64,000 bases of DNA from Valencia hispanica (lineage: Eukaryota > Chordata > Actinopteri > Cyprinodontiformes > Valenciidae). Below, one piece after another: positions 23,506 to 34,728 of this stretch. The stretch is from assembly GCA_963556495.2 (NCBI GenBank), contig OY747702.1:2628501-2692500 (forward strand), in the 5' to 3' direction. The notes beneath the pieces were generated by a model. The model saw nothing but the letters and a program-made list of their open reading frames with translations, was not told the origin of the DNA and did no database searches. A program made the position numbers and the translations under genes. Numbering within the stretch: position 1 is the first letter of the stretch; every line of letters starts with the position of its first letter.

Positions 23506-25879
23506 TCTCCCTCTTTTGATCTCTTAAAATAAGAGACCACTATATATAAGGAAAAACGTCAGGCAGCACACTTATAGAATCATATCAATTTTGAGTCCTT
23601 CTTCTCTGGAACTTTTCGGATCAGCAGTCAAGTCATCTTGTTCTGGCCGGGAATTGTGGTCGTCCGGCTCGCTCTTCTATGACCTAAGGTGAGAGGATGC
23701 CAGCACTTCACCTATATGCAGCTAAAGTGTATCTTTTCAGTAGCCTTGAGTTTGAAAACTCTAAGGACTGCACGCAGACCAGAGGATTGTTCTGTCCCAT
23801 TTGGCAGGGGTCTCAGCTTATTTTCCTTCAAAACCTGCTGCCCCAGCTGGGCAGCTCTGTGCTCCAAGCCGCCCTGCCACCTGATGGTGCAGGTGTGCTG
23901 AAGTTGGAAACCTCTCAGCAGAGGGTTCAAGTAGGTTGTGTGGTCTGCTCATTGCTGTTCTTCTCCCGCTCTGGCTTGCTGCTCCTGGATGTCCTCTCAG
24001 GTTCGTCCTGACTCCTCAGTGGGAGTGCATTGGCTCCAGCCTTTTTCTTTACTATGATTACCTGAGAGATCGTGGTCTGGTTGGGTGCTGGTCTCTCACC
24101 TGGTCAACAAAGCCTAAAAGAAGAGCTCGCAACTAATTTGCTTTTTCCTGTTTGGTTTATCCATAATTGTATCAAATTTGAGATTCATTTCTTATGTATT
24201 TGTCCTTTATTTTTTTTAATCAAATCCCTCACTCACCTCACAGTTTTAAGTAGTGCTGCACTGATCGGCCATACTAACACAAAATCAAACTATTATCCAG
24301 ACTGCTTACAAACTAGGTCTATCTGTAGAAAAGCTAATACTTTTGCTGAATGTAAATCACAGGAATCATCATTGATGCAAAGTGAACTCTAAAAATCCTG
24401 TATCAAAAGTGAGCAACATTGGAACAACCTAGACCATAAAGAATTTTTCTTCAAAATATATAGTAGGGGTTATAATGTAAATAAAAACTTCCAAACAAAG
24501 ACTAAATGCACAAACATGCCACAAGGTAAGATTAATGGGTTGTGTGCTAAAACAACCAACCGCACAAAGGTGCCAAAACAGGATGGAAAACAGGAAACAT
24601 CTGGTCTTTTTGGATTGTGCAAGTGACATGATGAGCATGAGAGACCTGTTCAAAAGAAAAATGCTTTGCTGCTTTAAATCTCAACCCGCAGAAAAGGATC
24701 AGTCTAATTTTATTCATTTACACTGCTAAAAGCCTAAGTTCATTAAACCTAAAGTCTTATAAGATTTTACCACATCACCGACTATTGTTATTCATTTTTC
24801 TGAGCTGATGAAGCCCAATACTTATAAAAAAACTATAATTTCAACCTATTTAACCAAAAAAACTATTGAACCCTAAACAAATGCTGTTTTTTATTTATTT
24901 TTTCATTTATCTGAAATGCTTTTAATGAGACCAATTGAAAGGCTTTGTTTTGTAAAAAATAAATGAAATTTAAGTTCCCCTAGTGCCTAAGGATCTCCTC
25001 CCTTTTTCTGAAACAGAACTGTTTCAGAAACATCCAATTATATAAGTATCCTGTTAAACAAGTGTGACTAGATTTGCAGCCTGTTACAGAGAGATATAGT
25101 TCAATAAACACCTGTACTGTAGATCAATCTCCATGTATACAGTATTTAAGCTCAATTCCTAGATCTCAGCTGCTATACCATTTAGAACTGCCAGGGAAGA
25201 ATAAACAAAACCACTGAATCTATAATTTAATGTGTCTAATCATAACATGACCCCACCTCGGTCCAAGCTAATAGAACCTTATTTCAATCACTCCATAATC
25301 TGTTTTCAGGGGGCATATCGGAGCCCAGATGGGACCATGAGGGGCTGAAATATCACGCCTCCTCCTTCTGCTGTGTCGGATCTCCTCTGCAAATACAAGA
25401 AAGAATGCTCTTTAAGTCTCAACAGAAGCACATCCACCGTTCTCATTTTGAGGGTAATTGTGTCAGAGCCAAAATCCGCAGAGAATCAGCAGGTCGTCCA
25501 TAGAAAAGTTTCCATCACATTCACGAAGAATGGAGCACATACTATATATTTTTTCCCATGCACCCAGATTGGTATGAAAGTATGGTCAGATTTTTATCAT
25601 TTTCAAAACAAATAAATCTTTGGTCAGGTTGTAAGTGTACTGGTCCAGCTTTAACTATTTAGATCTCCAATTTACCCTTACTTTTGTCATGGAAGTATAC
25701 ACATTATTACCCATATAACTTCCTGTTCGTTCATGTACTGCACGCTCAGAATTTGTCCAAATCCTGGAGAGGCGTGTAACATCTGTAAACAGATCATTAA
25801 GATTAGTGAAAGCTTCTACAAATCTGGGTAAATGTCCTACAGAATATGGCATCTGAGAACAAACAAAACAATTAATAAT

Positions 25880-26098
25880 GCTTCATTTATTTGCTAGATA
25901 TCTTGTATATTGTCACCATACACTAGTTTCAAATGAGTTTCTGTGTGTCCTTCTCTGAGTAAACCAAGAAAATAAATCAGCATTCTCATGTGCTATATGC
26001 CGTTTCTCTGTGAGTCCTAATGTTCCTATGGAATACCACTACCAAAAAGCTGTAAATATAAAAGTAGTAAATAGCAGAAAAAACAGAAAAACCTTCAT
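25880..26098 (-). pseudogene. ERV-1 env leader-like frame (tentative)
   Basis: An ATG at 26098 (minus) opens a strongly hydrophobic 18-residue stretch (MKVFLFFLLFTTFIFTAF) like a signal peptide, placed about 200 bp after the integrase end, where env starts in simple retroviruses. A stop follows directly after the hydrophobic stretch, and further stops occur. No surface or transmembrane subunit motif was found downstream (26000-23600), so env identity rests on position only. Confidence 0.4.
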
Positions 26099-26295
26099 CG
26101 TCACTATCTCTCCCTTCAAACAGTCTCTATAGAAAAGTGGATCTCCTGGTTCACTTCACTGAGGTTGAGACAAGTAGAACCTAATGTACCTACTTCCCTT
26201 TGTAATCAGTCTTTAACCCCACTTTTCTTAGACTGCTTTCCCTATATCTAGTAATGGTCACTGCTTTCCCTATATCTAGTAATGGTCACTGCTTT

Positions 26296-26440
26296 TTACA
26301 ATGGGTTAAGTGTATCTAACTCAGTCTCTACAGCCATTGGTGTGGTCAGAAATACCTGGAATGGCCCCTTCCACCTGGGTGATGACCAATTTTCTGTTTA
26401 CAGCTTTTAATCAGGATCCAGTCACCTGCTTTCAGCTCAC
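26296..26440 (-). pseudogene. ERV-1 integrase C-terminal fragment
   Basis: The minus strand reads as a retroviral integrase C-terminal segment: LKAGDWILIK at the start and IHLTHCKK near the end, with a GPF/Y-like middle disturbed by a frameshift and stops. This module follows the catalytic core and contacts DNA. The catalytic core itself is not readable upstream. Just downstream (26240-26295) a 28-bp segment is tandemly duplicated. Confidence 0.65.
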
Positions 26441-27239
26441 TTCTTCCTGTAGGAATATAGGATCATCTGGCATATGATTAGTTTGCATTTATAACTCATG
26501 TAATTATCAGTATTTTGATCATGAAAAGTCCCAGATCTTAATCAAATTGTTTTTTTAGAAGAGAATATACCAATCTAAGGAATTCTATATCTACGCCCAT
26601 AGATTATTTCAAAAATAATGAGGCCAATATTCAAATTTGGTATTATATGCATTTATAATTTACCAAATCAAGACAATATCCAATTTTGTCCCGTTTCTTC
26701 CATCGCTTTTTTTTTTCAATTTGCAACATTTTATCATGAAGTCATAAATCAGTTTATAATTGTTCCTCTTATTTTAATATACCAAACTGTAGGAAGGTAT
26801 AAGGTCTCATCAAATTCGTTCAATTGCTTGGTGTTATATTCATATATAACTTTATCATAACCAAACAGTATCTCCAATTCTGTTTAGTCTTATCCATGGC
26901 CTTTCTTAATCTGCTTTTAGAATCCAATTGTCTCTTAAAAATGATCTATAATCTTTGTCCTATTTTATCAATTATTTCATTCACAAAATGTGTTCCGTTA
27001 CCACTATCGATCATTTGTGGATATCAAATCTAGGCATTATTTCTCTAAACAACATTTCTGCAACAGTTAGTGTATTTAAATGTTTCACTATTAACATTAC
27101 AAATCCATTAGAAGAAAATATATTCTCTTACCAAATAGAGCTTCTTCAGTACAGCCTTTGTTTGCTCAAAGCTGTTTCTTAAATTTTATATGAGAAGCTT
27201 TTCTTTTTTCCATGTCTGACACACTTCTTGTCCACAAAC

Positions 27240-27348
27240 TAATCAGTTTGAGAATTAAATTGTCCGCAAGAAATGCTTTAATTAGTTCGCCACTAGAGGT
27301 CGCCATACCCCTGTTCCTCATTTTTGGCCAAATGCCAAAAACATGCAA
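27240..27348 (-). pseudogene. ERV-1 RNase H C-terminal remnant (tentative)
   Basis: The minus-strand frame from 27348 has an FG.W..R....TSSGELIKAFL pattern that lines up with the end of the RNase H domain in ERV-2 (about 38520-38580, continuing at 40152). Its position, about 0.9 kb upstream of the integrase C-terminus, fits a pol order. The match is short and could be coincidental. Confidence 0.4.
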
Positions 27349-28177
27349 AGTTCAATTTGGATCTTCTGTTAGCAATAATATGATTATTTTATCTTCATCT
27401 GATTACAAACTTCAGTTAAAACTTAAATTTTTCTCTTTCCAAGTAAAACAATTCTTTGGTAGCTGTCCCGTTTCAAGAATTTTATGAAAATCTACAATTT
27501 AGATTATTAATTTATCCCCTACAGAGAACATGCCCAACTTCAAGTGAAATAGGAAATCTCTTCCTAACAAATTAGAAAATAATCTCGAGATAATATGATT
27601 AACACAACAGATTTCCCCTGTAGCAAAATATATTATTTTTATTTCATTTTTCTAACAACTCAATCTCATTTTTTTTAGTGGAAAACAAAATTCCCAATTT
27701 TTTTTCTCTCCATCTGGCTTCACTAACTTCCTACCATTTTGTCAATGAGATAATCAGCAACTGATATTTCCATAACATAACAAAACATCACATCTCTATT
27801 CCTTGCTTTCTGCTTATCTGCTCCTTCATAAAGATTCTACAAATTAGCTTATTATAATGATTATATGTGGAAGAGTCTGTGGCTAGATGTCCAAAACGTG
27901 GTAACCATTCTCAACTCAGATTGGGGCGAGGTCCGGCCACCTCTCCCAATCTCAGGTGTAGGTCCAGACATCTTTCTTGCTTAATCAGACCCTTAATTTT
28001 GTCCCATTAGCAACAACTCCATTGAGTGTAAATATTGAAGTGCGCTTATACTCAGTGTGCTACGGTAACTAAAGTTGAATTTTGGAGCGCGTTACTACAT
28101 TCTTTACTACGGTTATCCCGTAACGAACATTTCTTCTCTTTTTTGCAGTCTCTAACCCAGCACATTACAAGATTTTT

Positions 28178-28238
28178 CCGTTCCTTTCCTTTCCTTTCCT
28201 TTCCTTTCCTTTCCTTTCCTTTCCTTTCCTTTCCTTTC
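28178..28238 (+). repeat. (TTTCC)n microsatellite
   Basis: About twelve tandem TTCCT pentamers inside the ERV-1 internal region. Reading it as lysine/glutamate repeats on the minus strand gives a shadow frame, not a gene. Confidence 0.9.
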
Positions 28239-30327
28239 ATTAAAATGTTAGAAGCAAGCATCTGAAGCTGCCGCTTGTTACAAAGAATAAATTAACGTAG
28301 CCACCCAGCTGCTACCCCACAGGACCTGTAGACATCCACCTGAATTTCAAAATAAAATCACTCTGCTCATAATCCGTCATTTTAAAGCATTTCTTTTACA
28401 CTATATGAGAGCTCTCACAGACATCCCATGAATATCATTAAAAATATTAGCTAAGTTATTTATTATTATTATAGAGTAAAAGTTGCCTGCTGCACTTAAG
28501 AAATCCCAACCTTTCGTATAGAGCGAGCTGCACGCAGCTCATAAAACATAGTCCCTTCATTATCAGCTAGCGGGGGGAGGTGTGTGTTCCTTCCCTTCTG
28601 CCTTCCTGCAGTTGGATAACCTTTAACAATTTTGAAACACATGATGAATCGGGTTTCAAACAAGTCTTTTTTTCTCAGGAAGTCAACCCATCACAGTTGG
28701 TTTGTTTATTAACAGAACAACTAACGACCCATTGCTGAGGGATAGAAGGGAGGTCTTGTTTATTATCAGAACAGCCCTTCCTTGAGGGTAAGGAGGGAAG
28801 GGGGTCGCTTGTTTAAAATAATTCATTTAGATCACAGTAAAGTTTACCTTACTCTTCATAGGATTTTTTTTTTTAAATATGGAATTGAGTTTTCTCTTTT
28901 ATTTTTCTTTCGGCGGAACTTTAGGTGAAAACAATGTTTAAAACATTTTTTATCCTCCCGAGTGCTAAAAAACACATCAGCTTCACGCATGAACCCCTCC
29001 TTTTTCTCTTCTTTGCTCCTTCCTGAGGAATTCCTTTGTTTGAGACGCCAAATGTCTATTCTTCAATTTTGATCTTTTTAGTTTTATTTTAGATCGCAAG
29101 AAGTGCACGAAATTACTCAGTCAATCGTCGTTTCAAATTCATAATCTTTATTTTAAAGAAATGTATTGTCTTTTCTCTTACATAAATTTTGCATCTCCTT
29201 TAAATCTTCTTTGCTATTTTTTACCCATATTTCGATAAGTTACATTTTACTGTTTTTATTTTTCATTTTTAAATATGTATCATTCCCGTGTTAATGAAGT
29301 AAATTCAGCTTTTATTTCTCTTTTATCTGATCTATTTATCTTATCGCAGTGTTGTTTACTCAATCTTCTAACCATGAGACTCCGTTCAGCCTACAGCTGT
29401 TTCACCATAGAAATCTCCATTCACACACACAGTCACACAACCGGTTAATCACACATTAATATAATTATGTATTTATTATCATGCTTTTTCATTACTAGTA
29501 TTATTATTTAGATATTATTTATCATTAGATCATTAGGCCTATTTCTAATTGAGATCCCAGACCTCTGCGCACTTTTGGAGTCCAACTCCTTTAACATGGA
29601 TGTTCATTGTGAGATCCCGGATCATCACGCAAAGATCCCCGATCTTTATTTGCAAAACACAAACTTGCATTACAAAGGTCCCGGACCTAGTTATTTCTAA
29701 TCTTATTTTTTATTCTTTCACGCATCAAATTTTGTACTCACTGGCTTTTTGTCCCTGTGAAGGGAAACCCCATCCAACTGTTGCTCCGGAAGGAACTCCG
29801 GATCTGCCGGCCTCCTTTTTTACCTAACGGTGGGGTGGAGGACTTTGATACTGGTTCCGAACCAGGCCGTGCACGGGCTCTCAGCAACCTGCGGTTCCTC
29901 CCGGAGATCCAGTCTGATCTGAGATCCTGGTCAAAGGAACAAGAAATGCCAGGGTTAAAATCGCTCTCTGATCTCTGAGTTTTCTTTTTTTTGACATTCC
30001 GTGGTTTCTCAATCCACGAGCTGATCCCACTCGGCCTTCCTACGGTTCCAAACACGCAAGCTTTCAGTAAGAAGCGTCCTAGCTTACCTTAGGGCCGGCC
30101 ACACCCTGAGTTTACCGACCCGGTCGTCTTCTATTTAACTCAGCAGAGACAGAAATCAACATTTAATGGAGAACTACAGACAGAACATACTTTTAGATTA
30201 GTCAATTTTGCGCCTCGTGTGTCAGCGCTTACCAAATAACTTCAGACCTGGGTCACTTCCGTCCTCCGATCTCCAGAATCTGTTGATCACAATTTCCAAA
30301 CTCACGTTTTCCTTTGCTCCTCCAGAA

Positions 30328-30345
30328 ATCACGTCAGGGTCACCA
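30328..30345 (-). promoter_or_regulatory. ERV-1 primer binding site (putative)
   Basis: TGGTGACCCTGACGTGAT lies three bases after the CA end of the 5' LTR on the minus strand. It starts with TGG, which pairs with the CCA end of a tRNA; the tRNA species is not assigned. Confidence 0.6.
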
Positions 30346-30348
30346 TTT

Positions 30349-30771
30349 TGTTGAGAAGGTGTTTTCACTCTAATTTAAAGCCTATTTTAAAGGAACAGAC
30401 ACACATTTAATTTATGACCTTTGGCTCTCTGAGCTCTCATTTCACCTTCCCGCGTGCTCGTTCATTTCTGTAAAAAGGAGCAATAAGAACAACAAACAAC
30501 AATTAAATATTTTAACAGCAAGACATCATTCACTGGACTCAGTTCTAGGAACTGAGCACAGCTTTATCTCAGCATAAGGTTTTTATTGAAACAAGAGTCA
30601 GCAGGAAACTCCTCCCACATAGATATTCGTTCACAGAATGGTCACAGCTTCTTCACATAAGAAACACATGATGTACCACATTCTTCTTGATTGTTCACTG
30701 TTTCTAAATGTTTCCACATGCACTACAGAATTAAACCCTCATACAACATTTACAGAATTTTTGTCTCTTCA
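30349..30771 (-). repeat. ERV-1 5' LTR
   Basis: Starts TGAAGAGAC on the minus strand and ends CTTCTCAACA (30349). It contains a CAATAAAAACC polyadenylation-type signal (about 30575-30585). The first 301 bp (30771-30471) are a close direct repeat of 23505-23205. The last 122 bp have no counterpart in the 3' LTR. Confidence 0.75.
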
Positions 30772-31397
30772 GCATGCATAACTTAGGAGACAACCCAGCA
30801 ACAATATGAACCAATAAGGTTACTCTGTGTGTATACATAAATAATGTTATATATTGTAGATTTGTTGAAGATGTTTAAACCACTGCTATATGTTCATGAT
30901 TATTCAATGCTGTTTTAATAAAAGCCAAGACACACCTCACAATCTTTGCTCAGCTGGGGGTCTTCCAACAGCTGGGCCCGCTCATGAGTGATCTTCTGGC
31001 AAACTGCAGTAAACGTATGATGTTTTCATTGTACTTCTTGCAGAAATTCAACGAACGCACTGGACGGATTTGGGGACGTGGTGGTTTTTAGCTAGTGCAT
31101 TGACACCATACTGAGTTGGTTTCCAGGGGTCAGGACTCCTATTTTGAGTCAAAATTCTTTCTACAACAGTAGACTGGAATTAGAGAACCTGAGTGGTCTG
31201 GTGATATTTTGGTGCTAAGCCATTCAATGATTTATAAACTAGTAAAAGTATTTTGAAGTCCATTCTCTGAGCTACAGGGAGCCAGTGTAAGGACTTTGGA
31301 ACTGGGGTGAAGTGCTCTACTTTCGTGGTTCTAGTGAGGAACACGAGCAGCAATGTTCTGGATCACTTGCAGCTGTCTAATTGACTTTTTAGGCAGA

Positions 31398-31470
31398 TTC
31401 CTAGGATTCTGCTTTAAAGTATGCAGCTCTGCATTCAACCAGGGAGCCAACCTCCGACGGCTAATTAAAG
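31398..31470 (-). mobile_element. L2-C continuation (5' portion)
   Basis: Minus-strand coding for LAPWLNAELHTLKQNPR, which is the segment that should directly precede the PRKMERKW linker at the break of L2-C (20940). TTCCTAGG is shared by both sides. Similarity ends around 31470, giving the 5' truncation point of L2-C. Confidence 0.75.
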
Positions 31471-31946
31471 ATCAAAGATGTACCTTTATGTCATATTGCA
31501 TAAATTACAATATTATTGAAAAGTAAATTTTTTAGTAACTAAGTTCAATAAGTGAAACATACATAGATTAATTAGACTTTTGTTCAGATGATTTTCTGCT
31601 TACAGCTAATGAAAAATGACACTGAGGATTAGAATATCACATAAGGCCAATACAAAAAATTATTTAGGCTTTATAAAAAATATGTTCATGAAAAAACCCT
31701 CATTGGAATGCATATTGTAATTCAATGAATATGACTGTATATATGAATTATGTGAAATTTTGAGATAAGCGGAAACCTGTTATATGCACTGAGGTAGCTT
31801 CTAAAGCTGCTGGGTACTGGGTCAGAGGTGACCATGGTAATTGGTGTGTGTGGTGCATGGGAACCTTCTCCTTCATGTTAGCTCTTTTTCTTTGAATACC
31901 TGCTTGGATGTTATTTTAATGTTTTTTCATGGTTCATTTTTCAATA
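31471..31946. repeat. Unassigned dispersed repeat-like sequence, no gene
   Basis: AT-rich sequence containing AATAAGTGAAACATACATAGA (about 31548) and TTAGAATATCACATAAGGCC (about 31628), wording I have met in an abundant animal repeat often seen in fish. Family and boundaries are not established. No coding. Confidence 0.35.
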
Positions 31947-33144
31947 CCCCATCCATCCATTTTCTTCCGCTAATCCGGGGTCGGGTAGCGGGGGCAACTG
32001 CTTAAGCAAAGACAGCCAGACTTCCCTCTCCCCAGCCACTTCAGCCAGCTCCTCGGGAGGAATCCAAGGTGTTTCCAGGCCAGCCGAGAAACATAGTCCC
32101 TCCAGCGTGTCCTCCTCCCGGTGGGATGTGCCCAAAACACCTCACCAGGGAGGCGTCCAGGAGGCATCCTGACCAGATCCCCGAGCCACCTCAACTGACT
32201 CCTCTCGATGTGGAGGAGCAGCGGCTCTACCCTGAACCCCCTCCGGATGACTGAGCTTCTTACCCTATCTCTAAGGGAGAGCCCAGAGACTCTACGGAGG
32301 AAACTCATTTCAGCTGCTTGTATCTGTGATCTCGTTCTTTCGGTCACCACCCAGAGTTTGTGACCATAGATGAGGGTAGGAACGTAGATCGACTGGTAAA
32401 TCGAGAGCTTCGCCTTTTGGCTCAACTCTCTCTTCACTATGATAGACGGTACAGCGCACACATAACTGCAGATGCCCTACCAATCCGTCTATCGATCTCC
32501 TGCTCCATTTTTCCCTCATTCATGAACAAGACCCCCAGATACTTAAACTCCTTCACTTGGGGAAGGACCTCATCCCCGACCCGGAGAAGGCACCCCACCC
32601 TTCTCCGGCTCAAGACCATGGCCTCGGATTTGGAGGTGCTGATTCTCATCCCAGCCGCCTCACAATTGGCTGCGAACCGCTCCAGCGAAAGCTGTAGGTC
32701 ACGTTCCAATGAAGCCAATAGGACCACGTCATCTGCAAAAATCAGAGACCCGATCCTGAGGCCACCAAAACATATCCCCTCAACACCTTGGCTGCGCCTA
32801 GAAATCCCATCCATTAAAGTTATGAACAGGAACCAAACTCTGGCACCTGGGACCTAACAGCCCGTATCAAGGGGCCCGGTACCCCATACTTCCGGAGTAC
32901 CCCCCACAGGGCTCGCCAAGGGACACGGTCGAACGCCTTCTCCAAGTCCACAAAACACATGTAGACCGGTTGGGCGAACTCCCACGCACCCTCCAGGACC
33001 CTGCTGAGGGTGTAAGGCTGGTCCAGTGTTCCACGGCCATGACAAAAACCACATTTTTCCTCCTGGATCCGAGGTTCGACTATCCGTCTGACCCTCCTCT
33101 TCAGAACCCCTGAATAGATCTTACCAGGGAGGCTCAGAAGTGTG
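31947..33144 (-). mobile_element. Rex3-type (RTE clade) LINE, 3' half (Rex3-A)
   Basis: Minus-strand 3' half of a Rex3-like LINE. The terminus has (TCCA)n repeats at 31950-31960 on the plus strand, the usual (GATG)n tail. Coding from 33050 to 31970: RT motif C as FADDVVLLAS in the frame 32814-32437, then STSKSEAMVLSRR, EFKYLGVLFMNEGKMEQEIDRRIG, then in a shifted frame (32461-31970) AKLSIYQSIYVPTLIYGHKLWVVTERTRS and SFLRRVSGLSLRDRVRSS. A deletion removes some of the GRPRTRWRDY block. It is cut at 33144 by ERV-2; the 5' half lies at 44687-46672. Confidence 0.85.
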
Positions 33145-33607
33145 TGTTGTGGTAGAATGATGAATGTCCAAAATGTTCTTATCGAAAATGCTACGTGAAG
33201 GAATTTGTGTGTTTATTCAGAGATGGAAGGCTTGGCTTGGGTCACTCTGACACGATAAATTATAAACTTGGCTAGCAGAACAGGTCCTCTCAGAGAGCGT
33301 GTTATCGAAAGGATGCAGCTGGATTACAGACAGCACTGGCGCCAATATGACGCACGAACTAGGTATAAAATCTGGGTGTTAATAATAGAAGGGGAGTCTA
33401 GTCTGGGGCTTGCCGGAGAGTCTTGCTGGGGTATTTGAAGACGACAGAACTGTATGTCATCAATGCTTTGTCCTGCTCAGAGAAGGTATGTAAAGTAATA
33501 AACCGGCAGAGGCTGTATTCCAGAACTGAAGTTCTGTTTGTTTGTTTGTTTAACTGGACTCAACATCTTTCCATGTTAACCTGGTCCAACATTCAAAATA
33601 ACCAACA
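33145..33607 (+). repeat. ERV-2 5' LTR
   Basis: About 463 bp, starting TGTTGTGGTAG and ending AACCAACA. It contains a TATA-like GGTATAAAATC (about 33362) and AATAAA (about 33499). The start is set by the match of the preceding bases to Rex3. No second copy exists in the window, so age cannot be estimated from LTR divergence. Confidence 0.75.
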
Positions 33608-33611
33608 TTTG

Positions 33612-33629
33612 TGGTGAGCCACGCCAGGC
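33612..33629 (+). promoter_or_regulatory. ERV-2 primer binding site (putative)
   Basis: TGGTGAGCCACGCCAGGC, four bases after the LTR end, begins with TGG as expected for pairing with tRNA CCA. The first bases resemble the ERV-1 site (TGGTGA.CC). tRNA species not assigned. Confidence 0.6.
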
Positions 33630-34728
33630 TGACGGGTCTCTCGGGACGTCATTGACATTTTCACTCTGACGGGAAGGCCGGCCAAATCTACCGTTTAAGG
33701 TAGAATTTGAATATTCTCGTTGTAGTGTGATGAAGATGCTTCCTGTGAGATGTCAAAAAGTTCCTATGTTTTTATTCATGTCAGCTTCATGTTTGGAATA
33801 CATACTTTAAGCCCGAATTTGCGTGCACGCAAAGAGCAGCTGGCAATTATTCAATAATTAATTTTAAGTTAAGCCCTGAGCAGAAGCAAGACCCAATTGG
33901 ACAAAAACCAGCTGTTAAAAACTTTGATACTGATGAAAAAAAAAGTAAAAACCAAAAAACAGAGTAAAACAGAGAATTAAAGGAACAGTAGTTTATTTTT
34001 TTTTGTAAAAACAAATTTTGATTCCCTGGCACTTGTCGGATATAGGTTTTTCAATTCCAGTTGAAAACTCCCTTGGCTTGAAGAAGCTGAAATCTTGGTT
34101 CCCTGATATTGTCGTCAGAAGTAGGAACCTGGCCTCTTTCTGTCTCTCCCTCACACATAGTTATGTGAGTTATGTGGTGTTTTTGAGTGCATAATACGAG
34201 AAAGTTGTTAGGAAAAAAAGAAAAAGGCAAGTTGCAAGAGTGTTACGCTGATTAAGTTGGTTGAAATTTGTTTCATAACTTACCGGAGAGTTCAGAACTG
34301 TGAGGAACGGGTGTGGCTGCTGAGTCTTGTTGGTTTGCCAGTTGAAAGATTTTCAGAGCGTCGAGTTCTTTTGAGTGTGTTACAAATAGGCGATGGCCGA
34401 AGAGAGCTACGCACTGTCGGAGAGCAGGAAGTAAACTGAAGAGAGAAGTGACAACCCACTCCTCAGTGACCTCCCACAAAACCTCCCAATCTCCTCCCCA
34501 GTTACCGCCCAGACACTGCCCAGTTACTGCCCACTCCTCGTTACCCTCCCAAACAGATTAGGAAGCTTGGAGCAATAACCCTTTATAAGCTGGTTTGAGA
34601 ATTTAAGCACCAATAAAATAGGCTTTTTCTGATTAATTTCAATTAATTTTTTGAGAAAGAAACACAATTTTAACTAACTTTAAAATATCTGCCACCCCAG
34701 TAGCAATTTTAAGCATTAAAACCCAGAA
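33630..34728 (+). other. ERV-2 leader region
   Basis: About 1.1 kb between primer binding site and the readable gag frame. A C-rich stretch with repeated CCCA.TTAC-like words occurs at 34440-34555. A 60-codon frame at 34257-34439 has no recognised domain; a degenerate N-terminal gag (matrix) could be here but is not visible. Confidence 0.5.

Larger units (their letters stand above)
23205..30771 (-). mobile_element. Decayed gamma/epsilon-like endogenous retrovirus (ERV-1)
   Basis: Minus-strand provirus, 7.6 kb. In 5'-3' order on the minus strand: LTR (30771-30349), primer binding site (30345-30328), leader with splice-donor-like GGTAAGCT (about 30090), a gag-region stretch without recognisable domains, RNase H end (about 27348-27240), integrase C-terminus (26440-26296), env-like leader (26098), polypurine tract (23517-23506) and truncated 3' LTR. 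Order and spacing fit a simple retrovirus. Coding is riddled with stops and very AT-rich, so the copy is old. No matching duplication directly flanks the LTRs. Confidence 0.72.
22681..31168. mobile_element. 8.5 kb LTR-type insertion in L2-D containing ERV-1
   Basis: L2-D is broken at GTAG (22677-22680) and resumes at GTAG (31169-31172). The inserted DNA begins TG and ends CA, the pattern of an LTR-element integration with 4-bp duplication. Inside, 301-bp direct repeats (23205-23505 and 30471-30771) belong to a minus-strand provirus, but they do not lie at the insertion ends. The outer 524 bp (22681-23204) and 397 bp (30772-31168) are unlike each other. One reading is a solo LTR of about 0.9 kb later hit by ERV-1; another is a single provirus with a rearranged 3' LTR. 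Confidence 0.7.
20941..31397 (-). mobile_element. L2-type LINE, inner copy (L2-D), itself split twice
   Basis: Minus-strand, 5'-truncated L2 inserted in L2-C. Its three pieces are 20941-21110 (TTGCC-rich tail and 3' UTR), 22445-22680 (3' UTR and the C-terminal coding start) and 31169-31397 (coding ending in the [19 protein letters not shown] region). The pieces join without gap if the two intervening insertions are removed, judged against the collinear L2-B copy at 9428-10950. The first interruption has AAAGCATT at both sides, the second GTAG. The whole is flanked by TTCCTAGG. Without the insertions it is only about 640 bp. Confidence 0.85.

Noticed and set aside
28052..28265. Lys/Glu-Arg repeat protein
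   Set aside because: Translation of the (TTTCC)n microsatellite.
32360..32857. 165-codon plus-strand frame in Rex3-A
   Set aside because: Antisense shadow of the Rex3 reverse transcriptase.
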